A DNA stretch of 31,573 nt, taken from Haplomitrium mnioides (lineage: Eukaryota; Marchantiophyta; Haplomitriopsida; Calobryales). The position numbers and the translations under genes were made by a program. A model generated the notes under the pieces. It did no database searches, was not told where the DNA came from, and saw only the letters and a list, made by a program, of their open reading frames with translations. The stretch is taken from assembly GCA_049999725.1 (NCBI GenBank), contig JBNGIS010021520.1, positions 1 to 31,573 on the forward strand, in the 5' to 3' direction. The first letter of the stretch is position 1, and each line of letters starts with the position of its first letter. This document shows positions 9,646-20,520 of the stretch, one piece after another.

Positions 9646-11102
9646 CAGGGAGGAGGAAGACCAGGGAGGAAATCTCTGACTCAGAGGATTGTTATCAAGT
9701 AAGCGCCAAAGCTAAATCCAAGTCTCCCCAGAAGAGCAAGAAAAAGAAAAGGCGAAAGGTTAAGAAGGGTATGAAGCGAGTGTCCATAAGCGACTCTGAA
9801 TACGAGGCGGAATACTCCACCTGGTTCTACTAGGCACAACAAGAAGAGGTGGGAAAACTGCATGAGGCTTGGGAGGCAGCCAAGGAGAAGACTGTGGTCA
9901 AGGAGTTGGGGGAATTGGGCGGTAGCTTGGAGGCGACTTCCAAGGAAAGGGAAGACAGGGAGGATCTGAGGCATGTCTCGGAGCAGCAATTACTAAGTGA
10001 TCCAAATGAGCTCCAAGAGGCGGAAGCATCCCTGGTCGCGGTGCAGAATCTTAACCCTTGCATCACTTGGGTTGAGGCGGAAGAATCTGAACCAGAAGCA
10101 AGGGAATCCGCGAACATGTTAGGAGACCATGAGAGGACCCAAATAGAGCTAAAAGGGGAGTTGCCATCAGTGTACTCAGTGGGGGGCAGTCAAGACGAGC
10201 AATTGCCTAGTGTAGTTGAGTTAGAACCCACTCAAATGGAGGAAGTAAGGCCAACCGAGATAGCAGGCTGCATTTAGGAGGACCAACCTCAGTCGAGCCC
10301 TGAGTCTGAGCTAAAAGGGGAGTGGGAAGCTGCTCTCTCACTTTCTGATGAATGCAGACCTGAACCAGAAGACCCGGTTGGGACAAACCTGGACCAGATC
10401 TTAAAAGGGGAGTGGGAAGCTGCCCTCTCACTTTTTGATGAATGCAGGCTAGCAGAAGAGGACCAAGGTGGGGCAAAGCAGGAGCAGGTCTAAAAAGGGG
10501 AGTGCCCCACCGACAGCCTGCACAATGGCCCATGTGAAGACCAAGGGCACGACGAGGCTGAAGTGCCCCAACAAGGTGAGGAGGAGATTGGTGCAGACCT
10601 AGAGCAGGCCATAAAAGGGGAGTTCTTCAATCGTGATTCTGGTAGTGGAAACCTCCAAGACCCACCATGTTGTATAGCTCAAGGAGATATCCAGCAAGTG
10701 GAGGAGTAGGGGTTATCAAGGGTGGACGGTTGCAACCTTGAAGACCAGCAGCTAGCTGATGTTGAAACTCAACACCAGCTAGTGGAGAAAGTCAACAATA
10801 TGGAAGGGTGGCCAACCACCTCAAGGGAACGAACCTCGAGCTTGTGCAAAAGTCTGCTCAACCCAAAGGAAGATATGAACGGCAACCCAATAGCACTGGC
10901 CCTTGTACAGTTTTGTTATGTTCCCACACCAGTCATGTGTGTGTTGTTGTTTGTTCTTGTTTTGTTGGGTTACCTTTTGGGGGGTTTTTTGTGTTGTCTC
11001 CAAAGGGGAACGAGAAAGGCCAACAAAGTGGGTTGGAGAACAGGAAGGGAAGGTGGTAGCAAAGGGGGCTGCATATCTGGGCAGGCATCCAACCTGCACT
11101 AG
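9612..11102 (+). pseudogene. LARD second frame: basic, coiled-coil and membrane-segment protein (unknown)
   Basis: A single frame (phase of 9849) runs about 490 codons with stops at 9831, 10275, 10491 and 10707. In order it shows: a basic Lys-rich patch (KSKKKKRRKVKKGMKR) near 9733-9780; an acidic, Glu-rich probable coiled coil (LHEAWEAAKEKTVVKELGEL) at 9858-10020; a repeat region with five copies of (L/I)KGE; and a hydrophobic span near 10891-11000 (CVLLFVLVLLGYLLGGFLCC) that should cross a membrane. I recognise no family. A membrane-segment protein just before the 3' LTR has the position of the env-like ORFs of some plant LTR elements, but there is no sequence support for that. In this copy it is broken. 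Confidence 0.5.
10151..10622 (+). repeat. Five in-frame copies of the polypurine phrase aaaaggggag
   Basis: Exact copies at 10151, 10313, 10403, 10493 and 10613 are spaced by 162, 90, 90 and 120 bp, all multiples of three, so each encodes KGE in the same frame. Around 10313 and 10403 the flanking sequence is also duplicated (gtgggaagctgc, then tcactttctgatgaatgcag), a 90-bp tandem repeat. The same decamer is the polypurine tract at 11337. Confidence 0.85.
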
Positions 11103-11336
11103 AATATGTTGACTCATCTTTCGTATGGGATCCATGCCAGAGTTAGCCATTATGATAGGGTAGGAGCTTTGGTTTGTTGGTCCTAGAGTTTTTTGTTTCA
11201 GTGTGTTGTGTGAGTGGTGCGTAGTGTGGTGACCAGGTCAACAGGGGTACCTAGCAAGGAAGATTAGAGCAGCGGCCACGGAGGAGCCCAAGAAAGTCAG
11301 AAGGAGGAAGGATGTTTGTGAGATCGCTGCACAATT

Positions 11337-11346
11337 AAAAGGGGAG
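11337..11346 (+). other. LARD polypurine tract
   Basis: aaaaggggag lies three bases before the TG of the right LTR, the position of the plus-strand primer in LTR elements. Confidence 0.85.
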
Positions 11347-11349
11347 TTA

Positions 11350-14300
11350 TGTCGGTCGGGTGTGTCTGAGTTTTTTTCATTTTTTGTGGGATTGCTAAGC
11401 CTCTAGCCTAGTTGATCCCTTCTGGCTGTGTTAATCTTGTGTATTCCTTTATGTTTTATTGTCTTATGGTTGTTATGCCAATCCTGCACCTTTCCCCTCT
11501 CCCTTCTTTCCCTTCTCTTCCTTTCTTTTCTACCTTTCCTTGTGGATGTCATGAAGCCTACAAGCCAATGGGGAGCCCTGTGGAATCCAAAAGAGTCAGG
11601 TAAGAAGGCTAGCAAGGGGATCAAAGGAACTTGCAGCAACAGGACAGAGGTAGGGCTAACAAGGGGGAGCAAGAAGGAGCAAGCAGATGTGAGAGGGAGA
11701 TCAGAAGGAAGGAGCCAACCACAATCGAGGAAGAATCCACAAGAGGAGTACAGGAGATGAAGGCGAGGGGGTGAAAGTCGGGATGCAGAATGGAGGAGCC
11801 AATAGTTTTGACCACTACATCCTCAATTTGTGACCATTTGGGGCTTGCAATACCTTGATAGAGAGAAGACCACATAGCAATTGTAGTGCAATTTGAATTG
11901 AAGAGAATAAGGCAAAACTAAGGAAGAACGACCTTTGGGAAGTTAACCGACGGCCGTGGCCCTAAGGAGTCCGTGAAGCGCTGCGGAAACGTGGCTGCTC
12001 CTGAGGGTCCAAAAAGATTAATGGGACCGCGCTACCCTAAGTGGGATACCCGGTTAAGCGGGTTCCAAAGCGTCTTCTAATGTGGGGAGGACTGCTTAAC
12101 ACTGTTCCGCCAAGGGGGGCCTGACGGGTCCAAAGAGGGCTAAACGGGAAGACAAAGTGGCGACACATCATGGTTTCGAAGCAAACGGGAGTCTGAAAGG
12201 CATTGCAAAAACGTGGCAGCCCAGCGCGTTTCACGGGATTTGGGGACACGCATCAGTCCTGGGGAGTCCGCGGAACCTCAGCGAAGAAATGGCGACCCTC
12301 ACGGGAAGTAGCCCTCCTAAGTGGGCTCCCTAGTTAAAATGAATCCGATGTGACCTCCGATGTGGGGATCATGGATTAACCGGGTCCCAATGGAAGCCAA
12401 CTGGAGACTAAGGATAGAAAAGCGAAACGATGATCTATAGCTGATCCAGAAAAGCAGGGGATCAAATGGAATTGTGGGGGGGTTCTCGTTCGTTGCTTTG
12501 GAAGAATTCTTCATGGAGAATTGATCAGCTACATGAAAAGTTCAACCCATTGACCTGTGAAGAAGCATCAACTGATGCGCTAGATGAAGAGTGCATCGAA
12601 GGCCTGCTGTGAATTCAAATGGAGTCGAATGCCCCTGAATTGAAAATGGCCTTATCTGAGAAGACCCCCGCCTCATGCGATGAGTTGCTGCGACATTCGA
12701 TTGAAGAAGAGCCTCTAAAATTGAGGAATGACCCTGCTATCCCTACGAGAATCAAATAGAAGGGAGATGCGAGTGAATAGGATGCAAAGGCCCTCCCTGT
12801 TGCGCGGAATGGATCAAAGGGAAGGCTGCGAATTGTGGTCCGAAGCTCTGCAAAATGGGAATGTCATGAAGAATCAACAATAAACCTCCTATTGTTGGAA
12901 TCGATTGAATTGCGGAAGAAGAATTTCCTTTGCAACCTTGAAGAAGAATTCCTCTGAGATGTTGCGATCCTTACAAGGAGGTGAATGGGAGACAATCGTG
13001 ATGAGAAAGCAAGTTGTGAAGAACATTGTGCAATGATCGAATGGAGCTGCTGCGCGATTGAATTGAGGATGAGCAACGATCGAATGGAAGGAAAGGTGAG
13101 TTGTGAAGAGTCGAATCTGATGTCCGTGGTGTCCGATCCGAAGAACGGATTGGAAACCCACCTTCCTAAGTGGAGACACCACTTAATGTGCTTCCGATGT
13201 ACCTCCCAATGTGGGGAGGACCGGTTAAGTTGGATTCCGAAGCGGGTTAATTAAGCAGGCAAAATGGTGACATGTCAAAGATTCGGACGCGAGAAAGGAG
13301 ACTTTGAAAGTTCGAATCGGAAGTCATCTAAAAGTTCGAAATGGATTTGCAAGGTACATGGTTCTTACATGAAACTTTTCGACAAGTCAAGTAAATAAGC
13401 CTTCTTCAAAGTTCTTATATAAAACATTCTGATGCCTTGGTGAAGAGAAGGAGCCGCTCAGGGTTCCTATATCAAGGGAAGATGTCGAAACGAAGATAAG
13501 ACGGGGTTTCACCTGAAGAACAAGGCGTCGAAACAGTAACTTATCAACGGTCTAGCTAGAAAGGGAAAGAGTTGCCAAAACAGGGATATGTCAGAAACCC
13601 ATTGAAAGAAGAACGAGGTGTTGAAATGATGATATATCGTGGGTCCAGACGGAACAAGATCAAGTGGGCCGAAAAGGTGATCAGGTGAAGTTCCGGTCAA
13701 GGGAATATCAAGATGCTGAAAAGGTGATCAGGTGAAGTTCCGACCAAGGGAAGATCAAGATAACGAAAAGGTGATTCATCAACAATATGGCCAGAGGAAG
13801 ATCAGGAAGTGGCGAAAAGACAATGAAACGACGATCCGGCTAGAAAAAGAAGCAAGAGACAAGCAGCCGAAAGGGTGACAAATCGCAATTCTAGAAATGG
13901 CGAGGACGAAAGTTTGACGGGGCAACGCTGAAATTTTGAAAGGGATCAGTGGGGAGCCAGGCATAGTTCTTATATCAAGCAAATGGAGCCTCAGTTCTTA
14001 TTGCGAGCGGGTGCTAAAACGACGATAACAAGTAACATTCTTACTTAGCGAGGGATTATTTTGCGGATGACGTGGCATTCGTGGAAGAGGAGTCAGCGCG
14101 GGTCAACCGTGGAATCTAGTCAACTGCGTTGGTTCGCCTACCCCTTTGCGGAGCAGCGTCAGACGGCGCAGCAACGGATGACGTGGCGGGATTCCCAGAA
14201 GCAACAGCAGGGTTCCAAAGGGCGACTGTGGGGTTTCGCGAAGCAACGGTGGGATTCTGAGAAGCGACGGTGGCGTTTCGAGGCATTTTGGGGAAATGTA

Positions 14301-16114
14301 GCGCTCATGCGGGCCTATGAGAATCTGCGCAAATATTAGAGATTCCTCGGGAATATTGAAGCTTTGCTGATTACGTGGCACCTCTGCGTGATCTAGGAAT
14401 CTGCGGAAATATTAGAGATTCCTCGAGAATCTTGAGCTTTACGGATTCTGAGGAATCCAATGGGCTCCCTCAACGCGCCTCGTGTCAGCTGTCCGACGCC
14501 CGAAGGATCTCACGGGTTGTCAAGCTAAAACGAGGAAAAAACAAAGGGGAAAGGTATGCCTACTCAAACGTCGATTGCTAGAGCTACATGTGTCAGCTTT
14601 GCGTGATATCACTCTTGTTGGAAAGAAATTGACAAAGCGGAGCTGTTGGCGCCAATGTCAGGCTCTGAATTTGGAAGAAGACCCACTTGTAGGCTGAGCA
14701 AAAAGGCAGGATGCACCTCTCGGCCGTCAGATAAGTGAAACAAGAACCTTCAAGGAAGGGCGGTGATGAATCGTTAAGGCTGGGAGGAGGAAAACGAGCA
14801 GGGATAGACTACCTTGCTTTGAAGCTTGGGGGACTATTTTTTGGTGCAGAGAAAGCAGCGGGATACGAAGGAAAGAGTTCTGGTGAGACCTTGGGTGAAG
14901 TGGGTGGACTTGTGAAGGAAAGCCATCATAGGGTGGAGGTGGACTAAGGAGGTGCTGGGAATCGCTAAGCACGAGGCTCTAGAGGCTCAGAATACTTAGG
15001 TGTACTCACATTTGAAGGCAGACCAACATTTGGAGGTGGACCAACACTTAGAAGAGAAGAGGATTCTTTCGATTTGTATTTCGTGAGGGGCAGCCAAGGG
15101 GGGGTCCTGGTGTCATCTCAGCTTTGATTTGTACAGGAGATCAGTCCCAGCAGCATTTGGAGAGAGTTGCTGGTATTACAATCTTGTGGAGAAAGGAGAG
15201 GAGTGGCCATGTTAGTGCCTGCGCACTAGGTGGAAGATCAAGCCAATTCTCGGGTGGAGTGGGTGATCTAGCAGCTAGGAGGGCTGTCTTCTAGAGATGG
15301 AAGTTAAAGAAAACCTCTTCCAAGCATGAGGAAGTAAATTCAAGGCTTCTCGCGAGGGAATTTGAAAAACTATCTGGCTAAGAATGTGTGGGTGAGGAGT
15401 AAGAGGAAGGTTGGAGTTGTAGAAGGAAAGTTGGAGGAGAGATTGGTTCTTGAGAGGTGAACAAGGCATGCAATGTTGGCAGGACAGGGCGTAGGTTTTG
15501 GTGTGTGTATGTTTATGTGTGTTGTTAGATTCGTGTTCTGTTTGTAAATTGGTGAGGTTCTTAGTTTTAGAGGGTTTGCATTCCATTTATCAGGTCCTAA
15601 GGACACTTTGGACAGGGGAAGTCAGGACTAATCGCATTGTATTGTAATAATTGGATGCTGCGATCTATTTCCCTTCTGTGTACAAGGTGATTGGGTCCAG
15701 ATCTGGGCTCTGAAGTATAGTTCGGAATTCATTCAGTAGCGTATCTATCCACCTATGTGTGTCCTTGAGAAATGCATGTGAATGAGCAAGGTGGATGTTG
15801 AAGGACTCACCAAGAGGCCCTTGCAGACCATAATCAACTGCTATGTTCTAACTGCCCCTGTCTTCCAAGTGGCACATTCCGAGGTTAAGGCCTGAAGAAG
15901 GGGTGTGACCCACCTCTGTGGGCAATGGAGTGTGTGCTTGGGTGTTGTGCTTGGGTAATGTCGAGGTTGTGCAACATTCCTGCGTTGGTAAATAGAAGTT
16001 GGGGTCCATTTGGTGCAAAGCCCCTCCCATAAAACGTCCCGAAACACTAAGTCAGCCCTTAATTGGGGGAAACTCTATCGGAAAAGAGTTAAGGCTCCGA
16101 CCAGAGGGCTGACA
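11350..16114 (+). repeat. LARD 3' LTR (4765 bp)
   Basis: A direct copy of 4100-8827, opening TGTC and closing GACA. It carries the same modules (12036, 12316, 13165), the 46/47-bp array and the 21-bp array (14189-14281), plus an intact-looking TATA at 13416. Bases 16115-16119 are the right target-site duplication. Confidence 0.93.
13416..13424 (+). promoter_or_regulatory. TATA-like box in 3' LTR
   Basis: tatataaaa, about 2.07 kb into the LTR. It is the best TATA candidate in the aligned LTRs; the left copy reads tacataaaa. Assignment by sequence only. Confidence 0.3.
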
Positions 16115-16119
16115 CCTAG
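16115..16119. repeat. Right target-site duplication of the LARD (cctag)
   Basis: Identical to 4095-4099. Confidence 0.95.
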
Positions 16120-16168
16120 AGAAATCGAAGAAGCCCAGATATTTTTAAATCAAGAATTTTTGCACATT
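16120..16168 (+). pseudogene. Right part of the interrupted host exon
   Basis: Continuing the frame from 4099, this reads EIEEAQIFLNQEFLHI with no stop and ends at a consensus-like 5' splice site (gtatgt at 16169) in phase 0. The frame also stays open through the putative intron to 16312, so the exon end is a proposal. No family recognised. Confidence 0.35.
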
Positions 16169-16414
16169 GTATGTATTACACTCTCCACCTCATTGCATCA
16201 TTTTGTCCCACCTACGTCCAACCTTGCATATGCTTTACTTTCTCTCTCCTACAATGCTGCACAGTCTACAATAGAGCATGGTGAATTTATGAGAGCACAC
16301 TGTAATGTATAGCAGTGAGGAAACCTTTGTAATCTCTTTTGTACTACAGTAATTGAAGGCTTGCTAGTTGCATCATTGTCAAAGATTAGCTATTAAGATT
16401 TAACTATTTACTAG
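16169..16414 (+). other. Putative 246-bp intron
   Basis: It begins gtatgt and ends tttactag after a T-rich stretch. Both flanks are in phase 0, which supports but does not prove splicing. Confidence 0.3.
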
Positions 16415-16603
16415 GTGGATGTATCGGATGAACAAACGGCAAAATGCACAACCTTGATGTGGAATCCAGTGGAAGGGCTTGGATTGGGAACTCAAAAGAG
16501 GCATGAAAGGACACTCTTTGTCTTGTACTTCAATATGTCAAAGACACTCCTTAGTCCTTTTAAAACTTGCCATCATACGATCAATCAATCTAGTACTACT
16601 TGA
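16415..16603 (+). pseudogene. Putative downstream exon of the interrupted host gene
   Basis: The frame reads VDVSDEQTAKCTTLMWNPVE followed by GLGLGTQKRHER, then less protein-like sequence to a stop at 16601. The first 32 residues look like a real exon: balanced composition, no low complexity, in phase with the proposed upstream exon. The true end may be a splice site near 16510. I cannot name the family; a match to a conserved plant protein would settle whether this was a gene before the LARD landed. Confidence 0.35.
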
Positions 16604-18031
16604 CCTCTCAAATTGCCTACAATGGCTCCATTTTCTATCTATTTGCTGAAGAGACTATGGCAGACCTCATGAGTCTTCAAAGTTGGTAGAGAAGTTCAAG
16701 GTGCGTTCCATTGGACTATTGCATAGAAAGTCTTCCAAAAAACTATGTTTTTGGCATAAATTCATGGATGAGAAGGTGTGATCCATCTTGCTACATCAAA
16801 AAGTGAAAGGACTTAATTTGTCAAATGCTTCATTCAATTCCTTAGAAGCAAATGAAAGCACATCAAGTTTTAAGCAAGACTACATTCTCTAGAAATCTCA
16901 ACTATGAAATGAGTAGAGAGAAGAATGAGTGAGGTCAAGGAGTATCAAGAGCCTATAATAGTTTTGTCTTTCTGCCACTTTGGCAAAGGAGGAAATGGGA
17001 AATTGAGATTAAAAAAGCAAATGCATATTTCAAATAGTGGGCAACTTTTGAAATTTATCCTTGCATATGTATGGGACAAATACCAACAATGTGTTGACAT
17101 TTAATAGTCACCTAGGGAGGGTGTGGGGGAATGCCCTTCAAGTCAGAAATGCTTATAATTGAGCTTTTTGTTGCAAATGAATTTGGAGACCTATGGACTG
17201 AGATATAGAGATCTCTGCCAAGCTGGACTCACAACAATTCCTACATGATCTATGATTTGGGTTAAGCTCTTCTAAGCATAGACAATCCATGCATATTGCA
17301 CACTTAAAGACCCTTAAAAAAAAATTTCTATGTTCAGAATATAGGAAGAAAGCCAAAAAATTCAGGTTGAAGTAGAAAAAGAAAGCTAAAATAATGCTCA
17401 CTAATAGCAATTGGGCCTTCAATGGGCATCTTAATTGCTTGATACAATGGATCTCAATACATTGTAGTATTGATATAAGAAAATGCTAAATCGCTATTGC
17501 TAGATACAATGGATGCCAAATCACTATAGCCTAGCATAAATAGATGCAAAAAATCAAAATGCTCTATGCAAAATATAAAAGCTCAAAGTCAAGAATGCTC
17601 TATGCACAAAACTAAAGCTCAAAATTGCTCACATATACAGTTGCTTATGCAGAAAATTGAAATGCTCTATGTAGAGTTGCCTTATTGAATAAAACACTCT
17701 TGTTGAATATAGAAGAAAATCTACTCAAAATATTTTGAAGTAGGTCAAAGCTAACAACAAATGATAACAAATTCAAAGGTGATTCAAAATGTGCTCAATA
17801 AAAAACTCTTTGAGTTCCAAATCTGCTCAAAATTTGCTCAAAATCTATTTAAAATGTGGTTAAATTCTTCTCAATTTGTGCTCAATAAAAAATTCTTGGA
17901 TATATATACTCAAAATGTTCTCAAATTTACTCAAGAAAATAGATGTATACATATTGTTTTGAATACTACTTAGTGGTGATAGCTACTACTAATGAAACCT
18001 CAATTGCGGTTGCTCCCCTATAAAGCCTCTA
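16604..18031. other. AT-rich spacer with degenerate short repeats
   Basis: No gene recognised. A purine-rich run followed by TG (cctagggagggtgtggggg, 17108-17126) resembles a polypurine tract next to an LTR start, but no partner LTR was found. From about 17455 to 17960 the sequence is built from many degenerate copies of phrases such as aaatgctc, aaaattgctca and gctcaataaaaaa. Confidence 0.5.
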
Positions 18032-18876
18032 ATGATAACCAACATATTGTTAGTTATAACTACGATATCTAATTATTCTAGTTAGTTTGGTTATATTCTT
18101 AAGGCCTGCCACATGTTAGCAACATGGGCCTTTCCATTAAGTGACAAATTTTTCACTTAGAAGACTTTGAGGAGAATCGCAGTTTTTTATACATGTCTCC
18201 ATAATTATGCATGTAATCACGGAGGTGATCAAGGCTGCATTCGCGGTGTAACGTAGGAAAATTCCTCCTTGTATATTTAATTGATGCTCCCCCCATTGGG
18301 AAGAATCCTCATCGCAAACAATTTTCCAACTCACATTTTTCTTCTGGTTTGATATCTCTGAAGGTCGCGATGCTCCTCTGATTCAATATCTGTGAAGGTC
18401 GCGATGCTCCTCTAGTTCAATATCTTTGAAGGTCGCGATGCTCCTCTAGTTCGATATCTCTGAAGGTAGTAGCATTGCGACTTGGCTCTCTGCATTTTCC
18501 TGACATCACGTTTGGAGCAACAACAGGTTTTCTAGAGGAAAATATCAAGAACATGAACTGAGTTCCCGTTTTTGATTCTCCTCCAAAGTCGTTTTCATTT
18601 TCGAGGTAGGGAAAATCGATTAGCGAGAATCGATTTTCAACAAGCAGTGTCTGGCAGAAAATCGCATCAACCTTAATTGCGATTTTTTGGCCTCTTGCAT
18701 TCGATATTGGATGTCTCGCAAAGCTGCTTTCCTGTTATTTCATGATTCCGTTTTTCTGATGTATCATGGCTCTAATATTCGGATGATGTCTCCTTTGACA
18801 TTGTTTTCTTGTTAAGTTCTCTCTCGACGGGCTTTCTCAACTCCTTCATGTGGATTTTTGAGTTTACTTTCTATTA
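18032..18876 (+). repeat. Copia-1 5' LTR, truncated at its start
   Basis: Aligns with 22842-23698 of the right LTR. It contains the palindrome tagttataacta (18051-18062) and the 34-bp tandem array. A PBS-like sequence (ggttataggccca, from 18877) follows, resembling a degraded initiator-Met-tRNA complement. Confidence 0.88.
18352..18480 (+). repeat. 34-bp tandem repeat, nearly 4 copies, in Copia-1 5' LTR
   Basis: Units start at 18352, 18386, 18420 and 18454 with the core gaaggtcgcgatgctcctct. Copies in the right LTR start at 23166, 23200, 23234 and 23268. Identical copy number in both LTRs shows the array predates insertion. Possible U3 enhancer repeats (inference). Confidence 0.9.
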
Positions 18877-19031
18877 GGTTATAGGCCCACATTGAGTTGA
18901 GATTGGCAGGGAAGCATGGTGAAGAAATTTCTAAGGCATTTCATTTTTGAGATTAGATGAAGTTGACTTGGTGATTCCAGATCTATAGCCAGAAATTTGG
19001 AGGAGAGGTTTTTCATACATGGAAGTTAAAA

Positions 19032-19286
19032 ATGCAATTGATCTTGATGAGTCAAGATCTATGGGAAATTACTGAGGATCCCCTAGCTGATATATTCGGA
19101 TCTCTGAAATGTCTAGAGTTGACAACTAGAGAGAAATGTTTGGGAAAAGCTAAGCAGAAGGTTTTGGCATCCAATTTGTTGGGCCTTGAAGATCATCTTT
19201 TGGAGTTGGTGAGAAACTACAGCAATACACATGATATGAAGCTTGGAAATTACTATCAAGTAATTATGAAGTCAAGGGGACAATGA
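19032..19286 (+). pseudogene. Copia-1 gag N-terminal remnant
   Basis: The frame from ATG 19032 reads MQLILMSQDLWEITEDP and continues 84 codons (REKCLGKAKQKVLASNLLG) before a stop at 19284. LMxKDLW followed by a helical segment is the usual start of plant Ty1/copia gag (UBN2-type capsid). Later gag is frameshifted. A degenerate zinc knuckle follows at 19618-19662 (YYYCKKVGHLSKSC), in which the first Cys has become Tyr. Capsid function is lost. Confidence 0.7.
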
Positions 19287-19779
19287 AGAGAATTTTCTTG
19301 AAACAGATGAAAGAAAGTTCAACTATCACTGTATATGTGATGAGAGTCAAAGTCCATGGCTAGATAGTTTCAGGCAGTTTCAATCACGATTTGAGAAGGA
19401 AAACATGGCATATGTCTTGCTCAACATCCTTGCTAAAGATTATGATTTTTTTTGTCATGACAATAGAGGTGAGAGGGTCTGATAGAGACCTATAATTCGT
19501 GATGAGTCTCATGCTCAATGGGGAGCAGAGGCAACACAGCAAAGAAAAGATGATGATGACAATGCTTTAATTGCCAAAGGAGACAAGAAAAGAAAGATAC
19601 ATGCGAATATACTTTCCTACTATTATTGCAAGAAGGTTGGGCACTTGTCCAAATCCTGCAAGAGGGAACTGACTGACAAGAAGTTTGGAGGAGGTGAGAG
19701 AAAACTCAGGAAGCCTCCAATCTAGCAACTGTAGAACAAGAATCATCTGAAGACAAGGATTTGTTAAACCTGATCTGAA

Positions 19780-19850
19780 GACATAGATGACCAGGATGCT
19801 TTGACATCTGATGCATGCAGCCATATCATCAAGAAAGGTTTGATCAATGG
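19780..19850 (+). pseudogene. Copia-1 protease remnant
   Basis: SDACSHIIKKGLI at 19807-19845 resembles the DSGCSHHMT active-site region of copia aspartic protease. The residue order around the catalytic Asp is disturbed, so the call rests mainly on position between the zinc knuckle and GAG-pre-integrase. Confidence 0.4.
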
Positions 19851-20199
19851 ATGTCAACAGAACTGATCCGAGAGTTAACAGTTGGGTAACAGCTCTAGAG
19901 TACTTGCAATTGCAATAGAATTGTGTATCTCTATATTAAAGGATCGAGAGGCAGGAGCGCCACACATAGCCTGGAAGGAGTCCTTTATGGGCATGAGATC
20001 ACAAAGGAACTAGTGCCAGTAAGCACACATTCCAGAACTTGCTTGGTCATCATCACTGACCCATATAGTTGTACAGTCCTGGATAAGCTTAGCAAGGTGA
20101 TATATTTGGTGTTGGTATCGTGGGAGAGAAACTGTGTAGATTGGATTGTTTCCCAGAGGTTGAGAGAAGCTTGAGTATGGCTAACCAAAGAGAAGGAAA

Positions 20200-20520
20200 T
20201 AAATCTTTGGCATCACAAGCTTGGACACTTGGAAAAGCAAAGGAATCAAGTTGCTTGCCAGCATGGTGAGCAACATGGTTTGGATAAATCTACCTCACAC
20301 AAGTTCTGTGAAGGAAAAGTCACAAAATTTGCAGACAAGAAGGGCACCATTGGATGAAGAGCATTCAGTTTGTTGGAAGTAGTCCACAGCGACATATGTG
20401 GACCTATGAAGACACCTTCAATGTCTAGCTACATATGTTTGTATCATTCACAGATGAGAAATCAAAGATTTCCTTTGTCTACTTCATGAACAACAAGGAT
20501 GAGATGTTTCTATGTTTCAA
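20200..20520 (+). pseudogene. Copia-1 GAG-pre-integrase and integrase core remnant
   Basis: NLWHHKLGHL at 20200-20232 is the GAG-pre-integrase motif, supplying part of the HHCC zinc-binding region. VVHSDICGPMKTPSMSSY at 20376-20430 is the start of the integrase core (VHTDLCGPM) with its first catalytic Asp. Downstream the frame is lost within about 30 codons. Integrase joins element DNA to the host chromosome; this copy cannot. Confidence 0.8.

Larger units (their letters stand above)
4100..16114 (+). mobile_element. Complete large non-autonomous LTR retrotransposon (LARD-like), about 12.0 kb
   Basis: Two direct repeats of 4728 and 4765 bp begin tgtcggtcgg and end gggctgata/gggctgaca. They enclose about 2.5 kb and the whole is flanked by a perfect 5-bp duplication. 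A primer-binding-like site follows the left LTR and a polypurine tract precedes the right LTR, giving + orientation. The interior has zinc-knuckle gag remnants and a second unrecognised frame, but no protease, integrase, RT or RNase H. Very long LTRs with a coding-poor interior define LARDs, which depend on a related autonomous element. Two short sections of the LTRs that I compared by eye are about 92-96% identical, mostly differing by transitions, so the insertion is old but structurally whole. Confidence 0.93.

Noticed and set aside
17108-17126. Purine-rich run followed by tgtggggg as a third LTR-element boundary
   Set aside because: No matching LTR, PBS or coding domain found in the window; the purine run alone is weak.
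18352-18480. Regular 34-bp repeats considered as a CRISPR-like array
   Set aside because: Units are directly contiguous with no spacers, lie in a plant LTR, and recur in the second LTR.
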